Of a stretch of 64,000 bases of DNA, positions 14,113 through 24,849 are shown piece by piece (positions within the stretch are counted from its first letter, which is position 1; the number at the start of each line of letters is the position of its first letter). The DNA is from Rhyzopertha dominica. Lineage: Eukaryota > Arthropoda > Insecta > Coleoptera > Bostrichidae. The notes under the pieces were generated by a model that was not told where the DNA came from, ran no database searches, and saw only the letters and a program-made list of their open reading frames with translations. The position numbers and the translations under genes are program-made. The stretch is from the NCBI GenBank assembly GCA_025024175.1, contig QCXZ01000064.1, forward strand, positions 49,249,325 through 49,313,324, read 5' to 3'.

Positions 14113-14150
14113 AGGTCAGGTCAGGTCAAGTCAGCTCAGCTCAGCTCAGG
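14113..14150 (+). repeat. Short TCAGG / TCAGC array (beetle telomere-like)
   Basis: There are seven consecutive five-base units from 14116: TCAGG, TCAGG, TCAAG, TCAGC, TCAGC, TCAGC, TCAGG. TCAGG is the telomere repeat of many Coleoptera. The array is too short to exclude an ordinary microsatellite. Confidence 0.7.
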
Positions 14151-15193
14151 TTTGTGTTCTGGTTATGTTGACTGTTGTAGTCCATTTGATTACCAACCTT
14201 TCCCCAATTTTCACCTTGGATTCACTTATTAAGTTACTTGCTTCACCTTTTTTCTGTTAAATTTTAGCCTCATATTTCTTATTTATTAATTCGCTTTGCT
14301 TTATTTTGATATTTATTACGCCACGTACGTTTTTTTCGTAGTTATTAGTAGTATATTACTAAGTATGTTTGTTTAAATTAATACCATGTCATTTTCTCCT
14401 AAAGATCAAAGGAAATGGTTTAGTGGCAGTAAATTGAAAAAGAATTCTGTTAGCAAAATAATGCCAAGTGAGAGAACATAACTGTCTACATAGAATTTCC
14501 AGGACCTTACAATTTTGTATTCGTAAGGGCTTAATCGTAAGAGATGAACTCGTAGAATATCAAAAGTACCCTTTATTCCATTTACGTGTTCAGAAGGTAG
14601 CAGAACATCAACCTTACGCTCTTATTTACCCTATTATTTGATCATCGCTGCTAAAAGCTTTTGATTCAAGAAACGCAGCCCGCCTTCTACTTTGTTAAAA
14701 TTACATTGTTACGTCTTTGCGCGAGGAGTGGTCGAACGGTTCAACATAAAATCTAACCTACATAAGCGGAGCCCGCGCGCCTGAAATCGATTTGACGGTT
14801 GATTAATAGTTAGTTTTGTATGAGACGTCTACAATCGAATAGGCGTAATAAATTTTGAATTGAATGGAACCTTGTGTGAAATACAACCTGTGATTCCATT
14901 GATAGCAGTTTCTATAGCAGCTTGTTCCAATTAGGTGCTATTATTAAACGCTAACACAATATACTTTCTGCGTTTCCTTTAATCCGGCAAAATTGAGACA
15001 TGGTCAAATTATACACCATTTTTTAGTGTTTATTGTTGAGCAGATTTATCTTTAATTGTGGCGTGCGCTTTACAACTCATTTAAATCTATCTCGTACCTA
15101 GATGCTAAAATCGAATCTGTTAACTAGTTATGGATTATACATCTTAACGTTTTTCTGCTACTGTTGAAGTGAAATGTGGAGCAGCGTAGAATA
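14151..15193. other. Intergenic or intronic stretch, possible SINE remnant
   Basis: GGAGTGGTCGAACGGTT at 14725-14741 resembles a tRNA A-box region, followed by a GC-rich patch at 14766-14783. No B box or target duplication could be paired with it, so a SINE origin is only a possibility. Confidence 0.3.
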
Positions 15194-15804
15194 GGGTCGT
15201 CCCGCACATTAAAATTTGATAGTTTAACCTATGCCTTTTATTGCTTACATCATGAATACTAGTGCCACGCATTTATTTTGCTTTCAGATTAATTCAACTC
15301 GTAATAAACAGCGCCGGCGGTAGAAAAATACCCTGTTTCAAACATTTTCTTAAAGCCGCCAACAACTACGCAAAAGGTTCCTAATTTCTATCATGCGGAC
15401 TGTTACAGGTAACAAGGTGCTCACTGTTGTCAGTTTTATAAATAGCCAGAGAAATACAAATAATGCAATTGGAGAGAGAGAGGGGGGCGAAGGTATAACC
15501 GTCAACGTCAATATTATAATGTAAACATAGGAATAACATGCACTAGCATTATTACAACACGGAACAAAACGTTTCTTAACGTAAGCCATTCTTACATTAA
15601 AAAAACAACAGATTACCCAAATACTTCGACATCTTGCTCAACGCTCCACCACTTAATCTGACAAATACGAAACTCGAAAGTTTGACTAAATAATGTAAAC
15701 AAAAACGCATGGCTAGAGTTGTTACGTTGTTAGGGTTATTCGTTGCACATGTGACACATGCAGAACGTGCGATGTTGTCAGCGATACTTTACCGGTATAG
15801 CATT

Positions 15805-15991
15805 GATTAAATAAATAATCTGCCCTGGTCAGTTCACTCTCACCCTCCTTTCAACCAGTCCGCCCGCCGCGGTTATAGGTGACGGTCTGCCATGGTCAGT
15901 TTGCTCTCTACCCCTGGCTGATGAGCCCCAACAGGGCGAAACTAGTCGCAGGGTGAGAGTGAACTGACCAGGGCAGATTATTTATTTAATC
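15805..15991 (+). mobile_element. Palindromic element nested in copy B, carrying a hammerhead core
   Basis: Arms starting GATTAAATAAATAATCTGCC at 15805 are mirrored by an exact inverted repeat ending at 15991. The match extends about 42 bases, through CTGGTCAGTTCACTCTCACC. The flanks give a possible 3-4 base duplication (CATT/ATT). Copy A lacks this block, which shows it is an insertion. Between the arms is a GC-rich core with a partial internal repeat of the arm (TGCCATGGTCAGTTTGCTCTC) and a hammerhead-like motif at 15911-15953. Confidence 0.8.
15911..15953 (+). ncRNA. Hammerhead ribozyme-like motif (type I, minimal)
   Basis: CTGATGA (15918-15924) is followed by a perfect 4-pair stem II, GCCC-caaca-GGGC, then GAAA (15938-15941). 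ACTAGT (15941-15946) is followed by C15947 as the cleavage position (GUC). The ACTAGT segment is self-complementary. Hammerheads with such a tiny stem III are known, in Penelope-like elements and retrozymes, to work as dimers that share stem III. Stem I pairs CCCTG (15912-15916) with CAGGG (15949-15953), next to one G-G mismatch at the first position. All invariant core bases are present. Activity is inferred, not shown. Confidence 0.65.
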
Positions 15992-16544
15992 ATTCGAAAG
16001 TGTACAAACTAAACATTATCAAACTTCAAGCGTCGGTCATTTAATTCCTCATAATAAAAACATTAGTTCAAAAGCAGGTTCGATGGTTAAAGTGCTTTCG
16101 TGTTTCAGCAAAAGGCCAGTGAATGCGCTTATTATATTGAACTGTTCATTATAGAATAAACTGACTGAGGGATGATTTAAGTTATTTTCACAAATACGCC
16201 TTATGTTGACCTAGGTATCAATGTCACAATGCCAGTTTACGAGTATCGCGAACATTTGCCCACATTGGCAACTCGACGCAGGTCAAAAAAAATGTAAACA
16301 AATATTACTTGCAATGCCTCTAGAGCACTGGCTATTATTGGTGTTTCTCGCTTTCGTCAGCATGAGAATCTTTTACGTCATCTCCGTGGCGGAATATCCA
16401 GGCATTTGAAACGGATATTGAAAAATCCATACTTTCACTTCTTTTCTCGGCAAAGAAGAACCGGGAAAAATCGGAAAAAATGTCTTTGTGCTTCAATTTT
16501 TATGTACATTAAAAATGTAAAATGAAAAAAATGTGGGACGACCC

Positions 16545-18996
16545 GATTGATACTAGTACTTTTTTCTGGCAATAGGTAAAGCATAGAATCTGACGGCTCC
16601 AATGATACGTATTCCTGTGTTACCACTAATTATGAAAAACTTGCTACCTTCAATTCGTATATTTGGATAGTGCTAAACTTTCTATTTCTATTCCTATATA
16701 TTTGAAAGCCTGTAAGATTAAGTAAACGTATACAGTCGGGATTTAAATGGAGCGAAACCTGGTCAAAGCGATTTATTAGTGATAAAATTATTATGCTGTC
16801 TGCTACCGGTATGCTAGACATCGTTAAACGGAAAGAAAAAGAATCAAATACGAACTTTGTTCGCAGAGAAAGATCTGACTTCTGAAGGTTATTATGAAAT
16901 GCTACCAGAGGAAACACTAAAAAGGATGAAATACAGCAGAACTTTTTAGGATTTGTAATATGAAAAAGTTGCAACTTTTTTGCGGACTGTTTAAGATTTA
17001 TATAAATAACAAACATATAAAATTTGGTCGAAAATTGGTTTTATATACTTAAAAAACAATAAACAAAATAAAAATGGATTAAAAATTATTCTGGTAGAAG
17101 CGATCCATAATTAATGTACAATGCTGGATTCACAGAGAAAATAATTATTTCAGTCTAATTGTGTTAAGTCCTGATTTGAAAATTTAAGTTTGGGAAGTTC
17201 AAGAAGGCCCACCACTTTCCGTTGTTTAATAGAAACCTAACCACTCCATTCCACTTCCACTCCCTGAAACTTAACAATCCTGAGCCTGTTATTGTCGCTC
17301 TCCCTGGACGGTACAAATTGTACTTTATTGATGAACAAGATTTACAAGGACATCTTTCGACCTTACCAAGAGGTCAACATCAGCTTACACTTACAAACAT
17401 CTAAAGATGGTTGAAAGTTTAAAAAGGAGGCCTGAAAGAACTGTATTCTCAAGGTTAACAGCCAAACTATTGGTGCAAAAATAGTTTGCTAGCAATAAGT
17501 ATAATAACATTAAAACGACGATAGCACCTTTTAACTTTAAGCTTAATGTATATATAAACACCCTATAAGTTTACAGCACCTATCCTTATCTTATTTGACT
17601 GACGGTCGAGTTTCTAACCTTAAGAATCTGGTCCTTTTAGTACGTCTGTTTAAATTTTAATGTTATTACAAAGCTCGTTAGCAGCCTTTTCTGCATGAAT
17701 AGTTTTGTCATTAACCTTGAGAATCCAGACCCTTCAGAGCTCCTCTTTAAGCCCTCAACCCATTTTAGATGTTTATAACTGTAAACTTTTTCTACGTCTG
17801 TCAAAACAGGATAAAGAAATCACGTTTTCCTAGAGCGCATCAAATAGAATACTTATTTAAATTAGCGGGATATCAACACCAACATTATTAGGATATTTTT
17901 AATAGATGAAAGCCATGCCAAAATAAAACAGTGTTATCTGGGGCCTTGAATACCAAAAAATAATTACATTATCGGTTGCCATTCCTACTGTCATTTTAAG
18001 AAGCAAATGTCGCTAAAGAGAATTAACAGTGGAAATAAACTCTAAATTAATGTCAACAGGTTACGACAAAGTCGTCTAGTGCAAGTTGTGTTTTATGAGC
18101 GTAAAACCTTTATTAACTAACAAGCTGGACAAAAGTTGTGCGGACATTAATAACGACGTCTGAAACGCTTATTCCTGGTTCAGAGCAAGCAACTCTTGCC
18201 CTAGCCTCCATTCCATGGACTATTGATCGTACGACAAAATTCCTAAATCGACATTCATGTTATCGCAGACCGTATGCCGGGGATTGGGGCAGGAAATTAC
18301 AGCGAAAATTTGAACAGGAGAATGTATTCGCAGGACCGATTGCTCGGCTGTTCCCTATCGCATGCACAGCTTGTGGAGCGAACATGAACTTTAAATGTAT
18401 TTCCATCAAAAAGCAAGCAGCAGTCAATAATTAAATAATAGGTAGTTACGAAAAGCACACTATTTAAAACCGCGTGTCGTACCTTAGTAGATTCTAATCT
18501 AGCAGCATAAATCGCCATCTTTAACGTTTTCGAAACCAATGTGATAAAATGTTACATGAAAGGAAATACTTATTTATTATTATATTACAGCAGGAACCTA
18601 GCAAAAGTTATAAAATTCTATATGCCAGGAGAAAAACGAAACGGTGCGACTAGACTTTAGCAAATAACGGAACTGCTGAATATATAACTGAAATTTAAAC
18701 ATGTTTTTTAATCGAATACACGGTGTGTGCAGTGGGGATATACTGTAGCATTTATGATTTATGAAAATCTTTTAAAGACACGTTTTGATGATTGTAGATA
18801 GAGACGATTATTATTAAAGGTCTTTATTTATCAAAATATACAGTACATCTATATATATAAAATATAGTAATTGGGGGCGAAGTTCAGCCAACAGCCCTCA
18901 TATGAAAAGCTGCGGTTGTACTCCCACTTAACCCCCAGCTAAAAAAATAGATTCATACTACATGAAACTGCTGTAATCGGGACACCCAAATGCACG
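16545..18996. other. Stretch with unassigned reading frames
   Basis: A 128-codon minus-strand frame (17016-16630), a 60-codon plus frame (17222-17404) and a 98-codon plus frame (18138-18434) occur here. None shows a motif that I recognise, and none has convincing splice signals. The plus strand at about 16850-16930 reads LTSEGYYEMLPEETLKRM in one frame. That could be a decayed transposon protein, but I cannot assign it. Confidence 0.35.
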
Positions 18997-18999
18997 TCA

Positions 19000-19760
19000 G
19001 CACCCAGTTAAACATTGTAATTTTACATTTATTTTGTTCAAGACTGACTGACGTCCCCCAAGCAAATATTTATGCAAATGTTTTCGAAAACATAAAAGAG
19101 TACACTGCTTAATGCTCTGAGGCAAAGAGTTATATAACGAAACACATTCATAAAGAAAACGTCGTCTACCCATCTCAGTGTAACATAACTGCAAATCTAT
19201 TAACCCCCTATGCCTCAGGTTCAGATGATGGACGTTGGTGCGAAAACGAATTTTATTACACAGATATGATGGTCTTCTGTCAAGTAAAATCCTATGCAAC
19301 AGGCAAGAAGCATGCGACAATCTCCGGTTTGACATGTTCAACCAACCAAACTCGGCTATCTTATGAGATACGTGATTATATTTTTTATACCATAGATGAG
19401 CCTAACGCAAGCATTCTGCAACCTTTGAATCGTAATTTTGTCAATAGCTCTTAGGCACGGACCATACACCGAGTCACAGTAGTCAAATTGTGAAACAACT
19501 AGACTATTCGTTAAGATCTTTTTCATGTTCCCTTGCAAAAGTGAACGGTTTTGATAAATACGCTTTAAGTAAAGCTTTCTGTAAAGTATTAGAAACGTGA
19601 GTGCCAAAACGAAGATCAGAATAAATATATACACCCAAATTATTTGCAACATCAGTGATTGGAATTGAATTTCCATTAATTTGTATATCAATTGTGTCTT
19701 TTGACGCAAGTCTGTCACACTTACTGCCAAAAATTATAACATTGACTTCAACGGACCAGA
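19000..19760 (-). pseudogene. LINE reverse transcriptase, 3' fragment
   Basis: On the minus strand the sequence reads, with frame shifts, the C-terminal half of a non-LTR retrotransposon reverse transcriptase. Recognisable parts are the thumb-like region IQINGNSIPITDVANNLGVY, then SQFDYCDSVYGPCLRAID and IQRLQNACVRLIYG (the usual linker after the polymerase domain), then MGRRRFLYECVSLYNSLPQS near the end. The latter two blocks fall in separate frames, 19730-19356 and 19341-18997, so the copy is dead. The palm domain and endonuclease are absent, as expected for 5'-truncated LINEs. The YGPCL...IQ+QNACLR segment is also present at 60251-60565, so the two are related families. Clade (R1, CR1 or jockey-like) cannot be fixed by eye. 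Confidence 0.85.
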
Positions 19761-20059
19761 AGTTATATGGCTTGTTTTAAAACTTATAGGTGCAAAACAA
19801 GGATCTAATAAAATCCAGTATGAATGGTACACAAACGTATGCTGTTGAGTCCAGCAAAAGAAAAGGACGGCTGTAGAGTGTTACATGATTTATGACACGG
19901 TTCGCTAAATACAGCAACGTTCGGAAATTCCATCCAAATCAAACATTAAATCAAGCTAAAGAAAGTGTACAGCCTAGAATGACTAAATTAATTTTTTGAG
20001 CATCAGTAAATATTGTTGGGTATTTGAATTGTGGGACATTAAAAATTAAAAATGTTCTA

Positions 20060-20542
20060 AGTAAGAATTTAGATGGCGGTGCCATCTGTTAGCATTACAT
20101 TGACATGATGACAAAGCTACCTAGCTGCCTTAACTGGTACTAGGAAGGAAGTGACCTGTAGCCTGACAAATTGGCATGCAACTGCATACTTCAATTTGAC
20201 AGCAGGCCCCCACGTCATTTTTTGCTAGCGGGCAAGAACCGACATAATTAAAGTATGCAGTTGCATGCCAATTTGTCAGGCTACAGGTCACTTCCTTTAG
20301 GAAGTAGTACCCGTTAAGGCAGCTAGGTAGCTTTGTCATTATGTCAGTGTAATGCTGACATATGGCATTGCCATCTAAATTCTTACTTACATCTTACCAT
20401 TGCTTTGGTATATAGGCAAAACCAGTTATATGCCGTGCTGTCTGCACTAGACCTAAACTGCACTGATGAACTGTAATAACAGCGAAATAGATCTATCTGC
20501 AGTTGGTTGAGGTGCAGACAGCACAGCATAGACATGCATTTT
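20060..20542 (+). mobile_element. Palindromic element, copy 1
   Basis: A 12-base direct repeat, AAAAATGTTCTA, flanks the unit at 20048-20059 and 20543-20554. The first 330 bases form a long inverted repeat: AGTAAGAATTTAGATGGC at the left returns inverted near 20390. The arms contain GCATGCCAATTTGTCAGG-type sequence around a short centre at about 20205-20250. A tail (20391-20542) carries its own inverted sequence around CTGCACTGATGAACTG and ends in CATGCATTTT. The 69-codon frame in the arm is an artefact of the palindrome. No protein is encoded. Confidence 0.85.
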
Positions 20543-20554
20543 AAAAATGTTCTA

Positions 20555-22984
20555 TTAAGTCACAAACTTGTCAATAACAGAACGTCGCCTATGACAACAC
20601 TATAGGCAAAAAGTTGAAATTTTTGCCCAGTCACATGGTACCCTTGTCACCAATCCTTTAAGCTCTTGCCGAATATCCCGGTATGCTAACTTTTTCTTAC
20701 GGTGGCTTCAGTGTTCATCGACTAGACGGTAGGTTTTATATTTTCAAATAGCTGGTGTTTCTAAAACACGTGAAGTACTACTACCCTAGAGATCGTTTTT
20801 ATTATGTTGCTAAGTAAAAAATGCAAAATTCATTAGAGGACATCACCACAACACTTTTCTTCTTCAATTTTTTACTTGATTCGCGGTTCTAAGTTACTTG
20901 GTTATTAAGATATCAGCCATAAACGGATGCTATTTTCACCTTATCGGCGCCCTGGCCGAACTGTCTTTTAACACAAACAAGGAAACAATACTGTCAAAGT
21001 ATAAAAACTTATTAAAGGTATAGCGAATAAAATAAGTAGAACTATTGTAAACTTTTGTAATTATATACCCAATCTGATCACAAAATTTATTTTAAGCGAT
21101 TTCCAGATATATTCTTACATAATAAAAATGGGCATTATTTGTAATATGTAACTTCAAAAATCTTTTCAAAACTAGAAAGAATTATAAACAGTTCTATAGC
21201 TTACGTGAACTCTATATGTAGATGTAACTTGAATACCGTTTTAAACGTTAAAGAGAAACGTGGTTTGTTGTAAATTTGAAAATTTATCAATAGGACCAGT
21301 CTCCTTATTTGCATATAAGTCATTTAGTTCATTGTATCCAACGTAATAAAACAAGTGGAAGGAATTTATCAGATGCCAATGGACAAGTGTCTGTAGAAGA
21401 AATCATGCTAAGGTAGGATTTTCATTACACCTCCATTTTAATAGATTGTGGTTTTGTAGAAGAGCAAGATAATTGACAAAGCCTTATAAAATGTTTTGGA
21501 ATTTCTCTTTGATGTCTTAATGTAGACATACAGAACCTAAACCGAAAACGACGTGGAAAGTTTGCCGAAAATTTGTTTTAGTTTTTCCTAATTAATTTTT
21601 GTGCGTCCTTACTTCCCATTAAAAAATCATAAAAGGTTAATTTAATGCAAAGTTATTGGGAATTTATAAAAGACAAATTTCCCAAGAGGCGCGAACCCAT
21701 TATCTTTAACAGCTATTCAGTTGCTGCCTGACATTTATGAAACATTATCTCAAATTATCCGCTTTTGTGAATCCATACACCTTCTAATTGGTTTTAATTA
21801 AATTGTGGTTAATCCAAAGCTGCGAAAAGCCGATGAGATTAGGCTTGAATTCACTCCTGCTAATAGTAGTCCAGCTGACGTTTTGGGATGAAGCGAATAA
21901 GAGAAGTAAGTAAGTAAGTAAGTAATTTTACTAACGTACAATGTCTGTTATGTATTACATATCCCATTTAATAACTATTAAAATGGGCTTGTTTGCTTTT
22001 AAATTCGTGGTGCCCTTCTATCTATCATTCCCCGGCGTTCTTTATAAATATACTTGTTGCCTCCTCTTCTACTACCTTGTCTTTTTGGTATTTCCTTTTG
22101 ACTGTTGTTATACCTATGTTCTGTTCTGATCATATTTCTTTTCCTGTTTATTACTTAGCTGTCAGAATTTCGCTATACTCACACTTTCTTTTGCTACGTA
22201 CTTTTCTATATTTTCTTATGTTCTTTCTTATTTCATTTAGCGTTATGGCAAAAATTCCGATTACTTTTGATTTTTTTTTCTGTTTCTGCACCAAGCTTTT
22301 CCTGGATGCATTTTCTGCCTCCTTGGCCAATTCCTTCATTATTATTGTTTTGCTTCCGGTTTCCATGGTATTACCATGGCAAAAACGTCGGACATTTTGC
22401 TGTGGTACGTGAGGTCCTGAATCCAAATAAACCAAGTTGCTATACCATGCGTAAGAAAGCTCAGCGTTCGGTGCAAAACTGTAGTTTTAAAAGAATGTTA
22501 AGCTTTATGTGTGTATGTGGTAGTAGTTGACACATCTTCGCTTCACTTAGTACATATGTATTACCAAATACGAACATACAAAAAGAATTTACATTCAGCT
22601 GCAATGTATTGTTTAAAAACTTAAACTACAATAATTGCGCGTATAGAACATTACAACTTACACGTTGGTTGTATTTACTAGGAAATAGTAATGTGTTAGG
22701 TCCCTGGATCTTCTTATCATAATGAGAGAAAGGCATGTAAGTTTTACAGCATTTATTATAATATTATTATTGTGCTTTGATTCATGTTTTATCCAATTAG
22801 GTAGTTTTAACGATCGTTTCAACCATATCGTTATTCTCAGAAAGCGTAAAAAAGCAGTTTTTGAGGATGACCGTTTGGTCGAAAAGCATTGATCGAAAAA
22901 CCATGAAGCAAATCACAATCAAAACCAGCAAGTATGTTTCCAACTAGTTAAAGTGTTTCACACTCAAAAGCATTATATTTATTG
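20555..22984. other. Intronic stretch, nothing assigned
   Basis: It contains an AAGT microsatellite at 21905-21925. The 94-codon minus-strand frame (22435-22151) is rich in Lys and Arg (NEIRKNIRKYRKVRSKRK) and could be a decayed transposon protein, but no family could be named. Confidence 0.4.
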
Positions 22985-22988
22985 CTAG

Positions 22989-23824
22989 GTAACAAAAACT
23001 ATCGAGAACACAAAAGAAAAAGTAAATGTAGTCCCTAATGCAAAAGAAGCTACTGCTGATGCATTGGATTTAACTGCAGAGCAGCAAGTGAAAGTTGCAC
23101 AAGAATTAGTCAAAGCTAGCTCAACAATATATGCATTGAGGGATAAACTGACACAGTTAGGTTTCACATGTGAAGCTTTCTATAACGATAAGAAAACATG
23201 TGTTTAATATCTCATAGAAACGCATTGCAGTAGTCTTAGTTAATTTGAACAGTTAGTTTTAACTTTAATGAAACTCCGATTAAACCTCTTATTTACAGAT
23301 CTTGGATATCGTTTCAATATTAGCAGTTGGACAGCTAGTAGGATATTATTTAGAGGGATCAGCATACTTTATCAAAGATTGATATTTCTAATTCACTGGC
23401 CATCACAAGCTGCACTTAAGGCAACAATGCCATCATATTTTAAAGAAAGTTTTGGTTACAGAGTTACTGTTATTATTAACTGCTGTGAAGTATTTACTGA
23501 AAAGCCATCTAATCATTGCTCCTCTTCACAAACTTTCTTACATTACAAGCACCATCATACAATAAAATAAGGAGGAAATTATTTTTATCTCTAGAGCGTA
23601 TGGTGGTAAAGCTAGCGGTAAATTTATAACTGAACACTCAGGATTCTTGGATAATTTATCATATGAAAATTTGATCTTAGCAGACACAGGATTTTTGTTA
23701 CAGGAAGCAGTAATGTCTCGCCTTGCACACATTGAGATGCCTGCGTTCGTAAAAGGAAAAAGAAACTACACTCACGTAAAATAGAGAGCACAAGGCAACT
23801 GGCAAATGCTAGAATTCATATAGA
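22989..23824 (+). pseudogene. DDE_Tnp_4 transposase relic (ISL2EU-type), N-terminal and central part
   Basis: The plus strand encodes, with several shifts and stops, a transposase of the IS5-like DDE_Tnp_4 family. In order: a helical segment (TAEQQVKVAQELVKASS, LRDKLTQLGF); HCSSLS plus FEQLVLTLMKLRLNLLFTD; the helix-turn-helix DLGYRFNISSWTASRI; WPSQAALKATMPSYFKE; VIINCCEVFTEKPSNH, where the usual catalytic D is replaced by N; SQTFLHYKHHHTIK; and, in a shifted frame, FISRAYGGKASGKF and LADTGFLLQEAVMSRLA, where ADRGF would be expected. The chain is interrupted at 23825 by a hAT MITE and resumes at 24532. The usual YTGL-type segment near 23200 is deleted. A YqaJ nuclease relic faces it at 25260-24850, which matches the gene pair of ISL2EU elements. 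Confidence 0.85.
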
Positions 23825-24523
23825 TAAGGTGACCAGCTTTCCAAACCAGAAAATCCGGACGCCTCTATGGTGCTATTTGTAATATAGGATAAAGTAAAGA
23901 GGAATGGTCAGGCATTAAGTTATGCCGCCTACGCAATTGTGCGCTGACACCACAGAACTAAATACCTAGAAGTTNAATATAATACNAATAAGACTTTGTG
24001 ATAAATGATCCTCGGACAGATAGGGTCAGACACATGCGCAGTAAAAAATATAATACGGAAACGTCATGACGTCACAACAAACAACAGGACCTGCCGCACA
24101 TCTCACCAATGGCCATTCATTTTGTCAAACCAGGGAGTTACTGCGCAGATTAGCTGCCCTACGAACGAGCAATATAGCGACTTACGGGTCGTTACAATAT
24201 TTTCTCGCGCATGCCCTAACAATTAGCGATGTACATAATAGATGAAATGTCTGTGGCTGACATTAATGTGACAGATGAAACTATGAAGTGAGCAACGCCT
24301 GACTGCATGAAGCTGGAAGCATGAGAAGACTGTGACAACAATGAAAAAGTAAAATACCATGTTGTGCACATATTTTGCACACTTTTTAGCCAAACCCTAA
24401 AAAACCGGACAAATCCAAAAAAAATTTTGAAAATCCGGACAAATCTGGATGGCATATTAAATACGGACTCATAAACAAAAAGACAAACCTGTCCGGGCTA
24501 AATCCGGACGGTTGGTCACCTTA
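23825..24523. mobile_element. Nested hAT-type MITE in the transposase relic
   Basis: The termini TAAGGTGACCAGC and GGTTGGTCACCTTA are inverted repeats. An exact 8-base target duplication, CATATAGA, is at 23817-23824 and 24524-24531. Removing the insert rejoins the transposase frame (...ARIHIER...). The 699 bases encode nothing recognisable. AAATCCGGAC words recur in inverted orientation near both ends (about 23850 and 24430-24510). The insertion is younger than the host element. Confidence 0.92.
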
Positions 24524-24531
24524 CATATAGA

Positions 24532-24700
24532 ACGTGTGTTAAGTACAATAAAGCAAAAATGTAATGTTTGCAAATACACTACCTATAGTTCTNTTAAAGG
24601 AAAAATCCGATAATGTTTCTGTTATAGATNAAGCAGTAGCTGTATGTTGTGCCCTATTTAATTTAAACCTATATGTGACCTTTTTATAGCTACTTAGATA
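24532..24700 (+). pseudogene. DDE_Tnp_4 transposase relic, C-terminal part
   Basis: Continuing after the MITE, the frame reads VLSTIKQKCNVCKY, then a shifted KGKIR and a decayed CCALFNL-like end (24645-24665). This is the expected C terminus after the HIERVIGTIKQK block of the family. Two ambiguous bases lie inside it. It belongs with 22989-23824. Confidence 0.75.
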
Positions 24701-24849
24701 ATTTGTAAGTACTAAGCCCTTTTATATGTTCTGTAGGAAAAAAATCAACTACATGTATATATGTATTTATTTTCGGCTTTCACTATGGTATAATAATAAT
24801 AATAATAATAAAAATCAGTTAGGAAGCTGCATTTTTTGTTTTATTATTT

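Larger units (their letters stand above)
15194..16544 (-). mobile_element. 1.35 kb DNA-element-like repeat, copy B
   Basis: This is the inverted counterpart of 2183-3408. Its ends read GGGTCGTCCCGCACATT and AATGTGGGACGACCC. The minus-strand frame 15589-15350 starts MAYVKKRFVPCCNN and continues for 79 codons. The cysteine pair and the phrase FVPCC recall a THAP-domain start, but the rest is not recognisable and the reading is weak. Relative to copy A, an internal segment of about 70 bases is missing and a 187-base palindrome is inserted at 15805-15991. Confidence 0.75.

Noticed and set aside
16630..17016. 128-codon minus-strand frame as a membrane protein
   Set aside because: The hydrophobic look comes from AT-rich codons (Phe, Ile, Leu). 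The opposite strand looks more like a decayed element, but neither reading is supported.
20130..20339. 69-codon Cys-rich frame as a small secreted peptide
   Set aside because: It lies wholly in the arms of a palindromic element. The cysteines come from the TGC-rich repeat and occur on both strands.
21905..21925. AAGT repeat and the ATA repeat near 24791 as CRISPR-like arrays
   Set aside because: They are simple microsatellites without spacers, in a eukaryotic genome.
22151..22435. 94-codon basic minus-strand frame as transposase
   Set aside because: No DDE, RT or HTH motif could be recognised.
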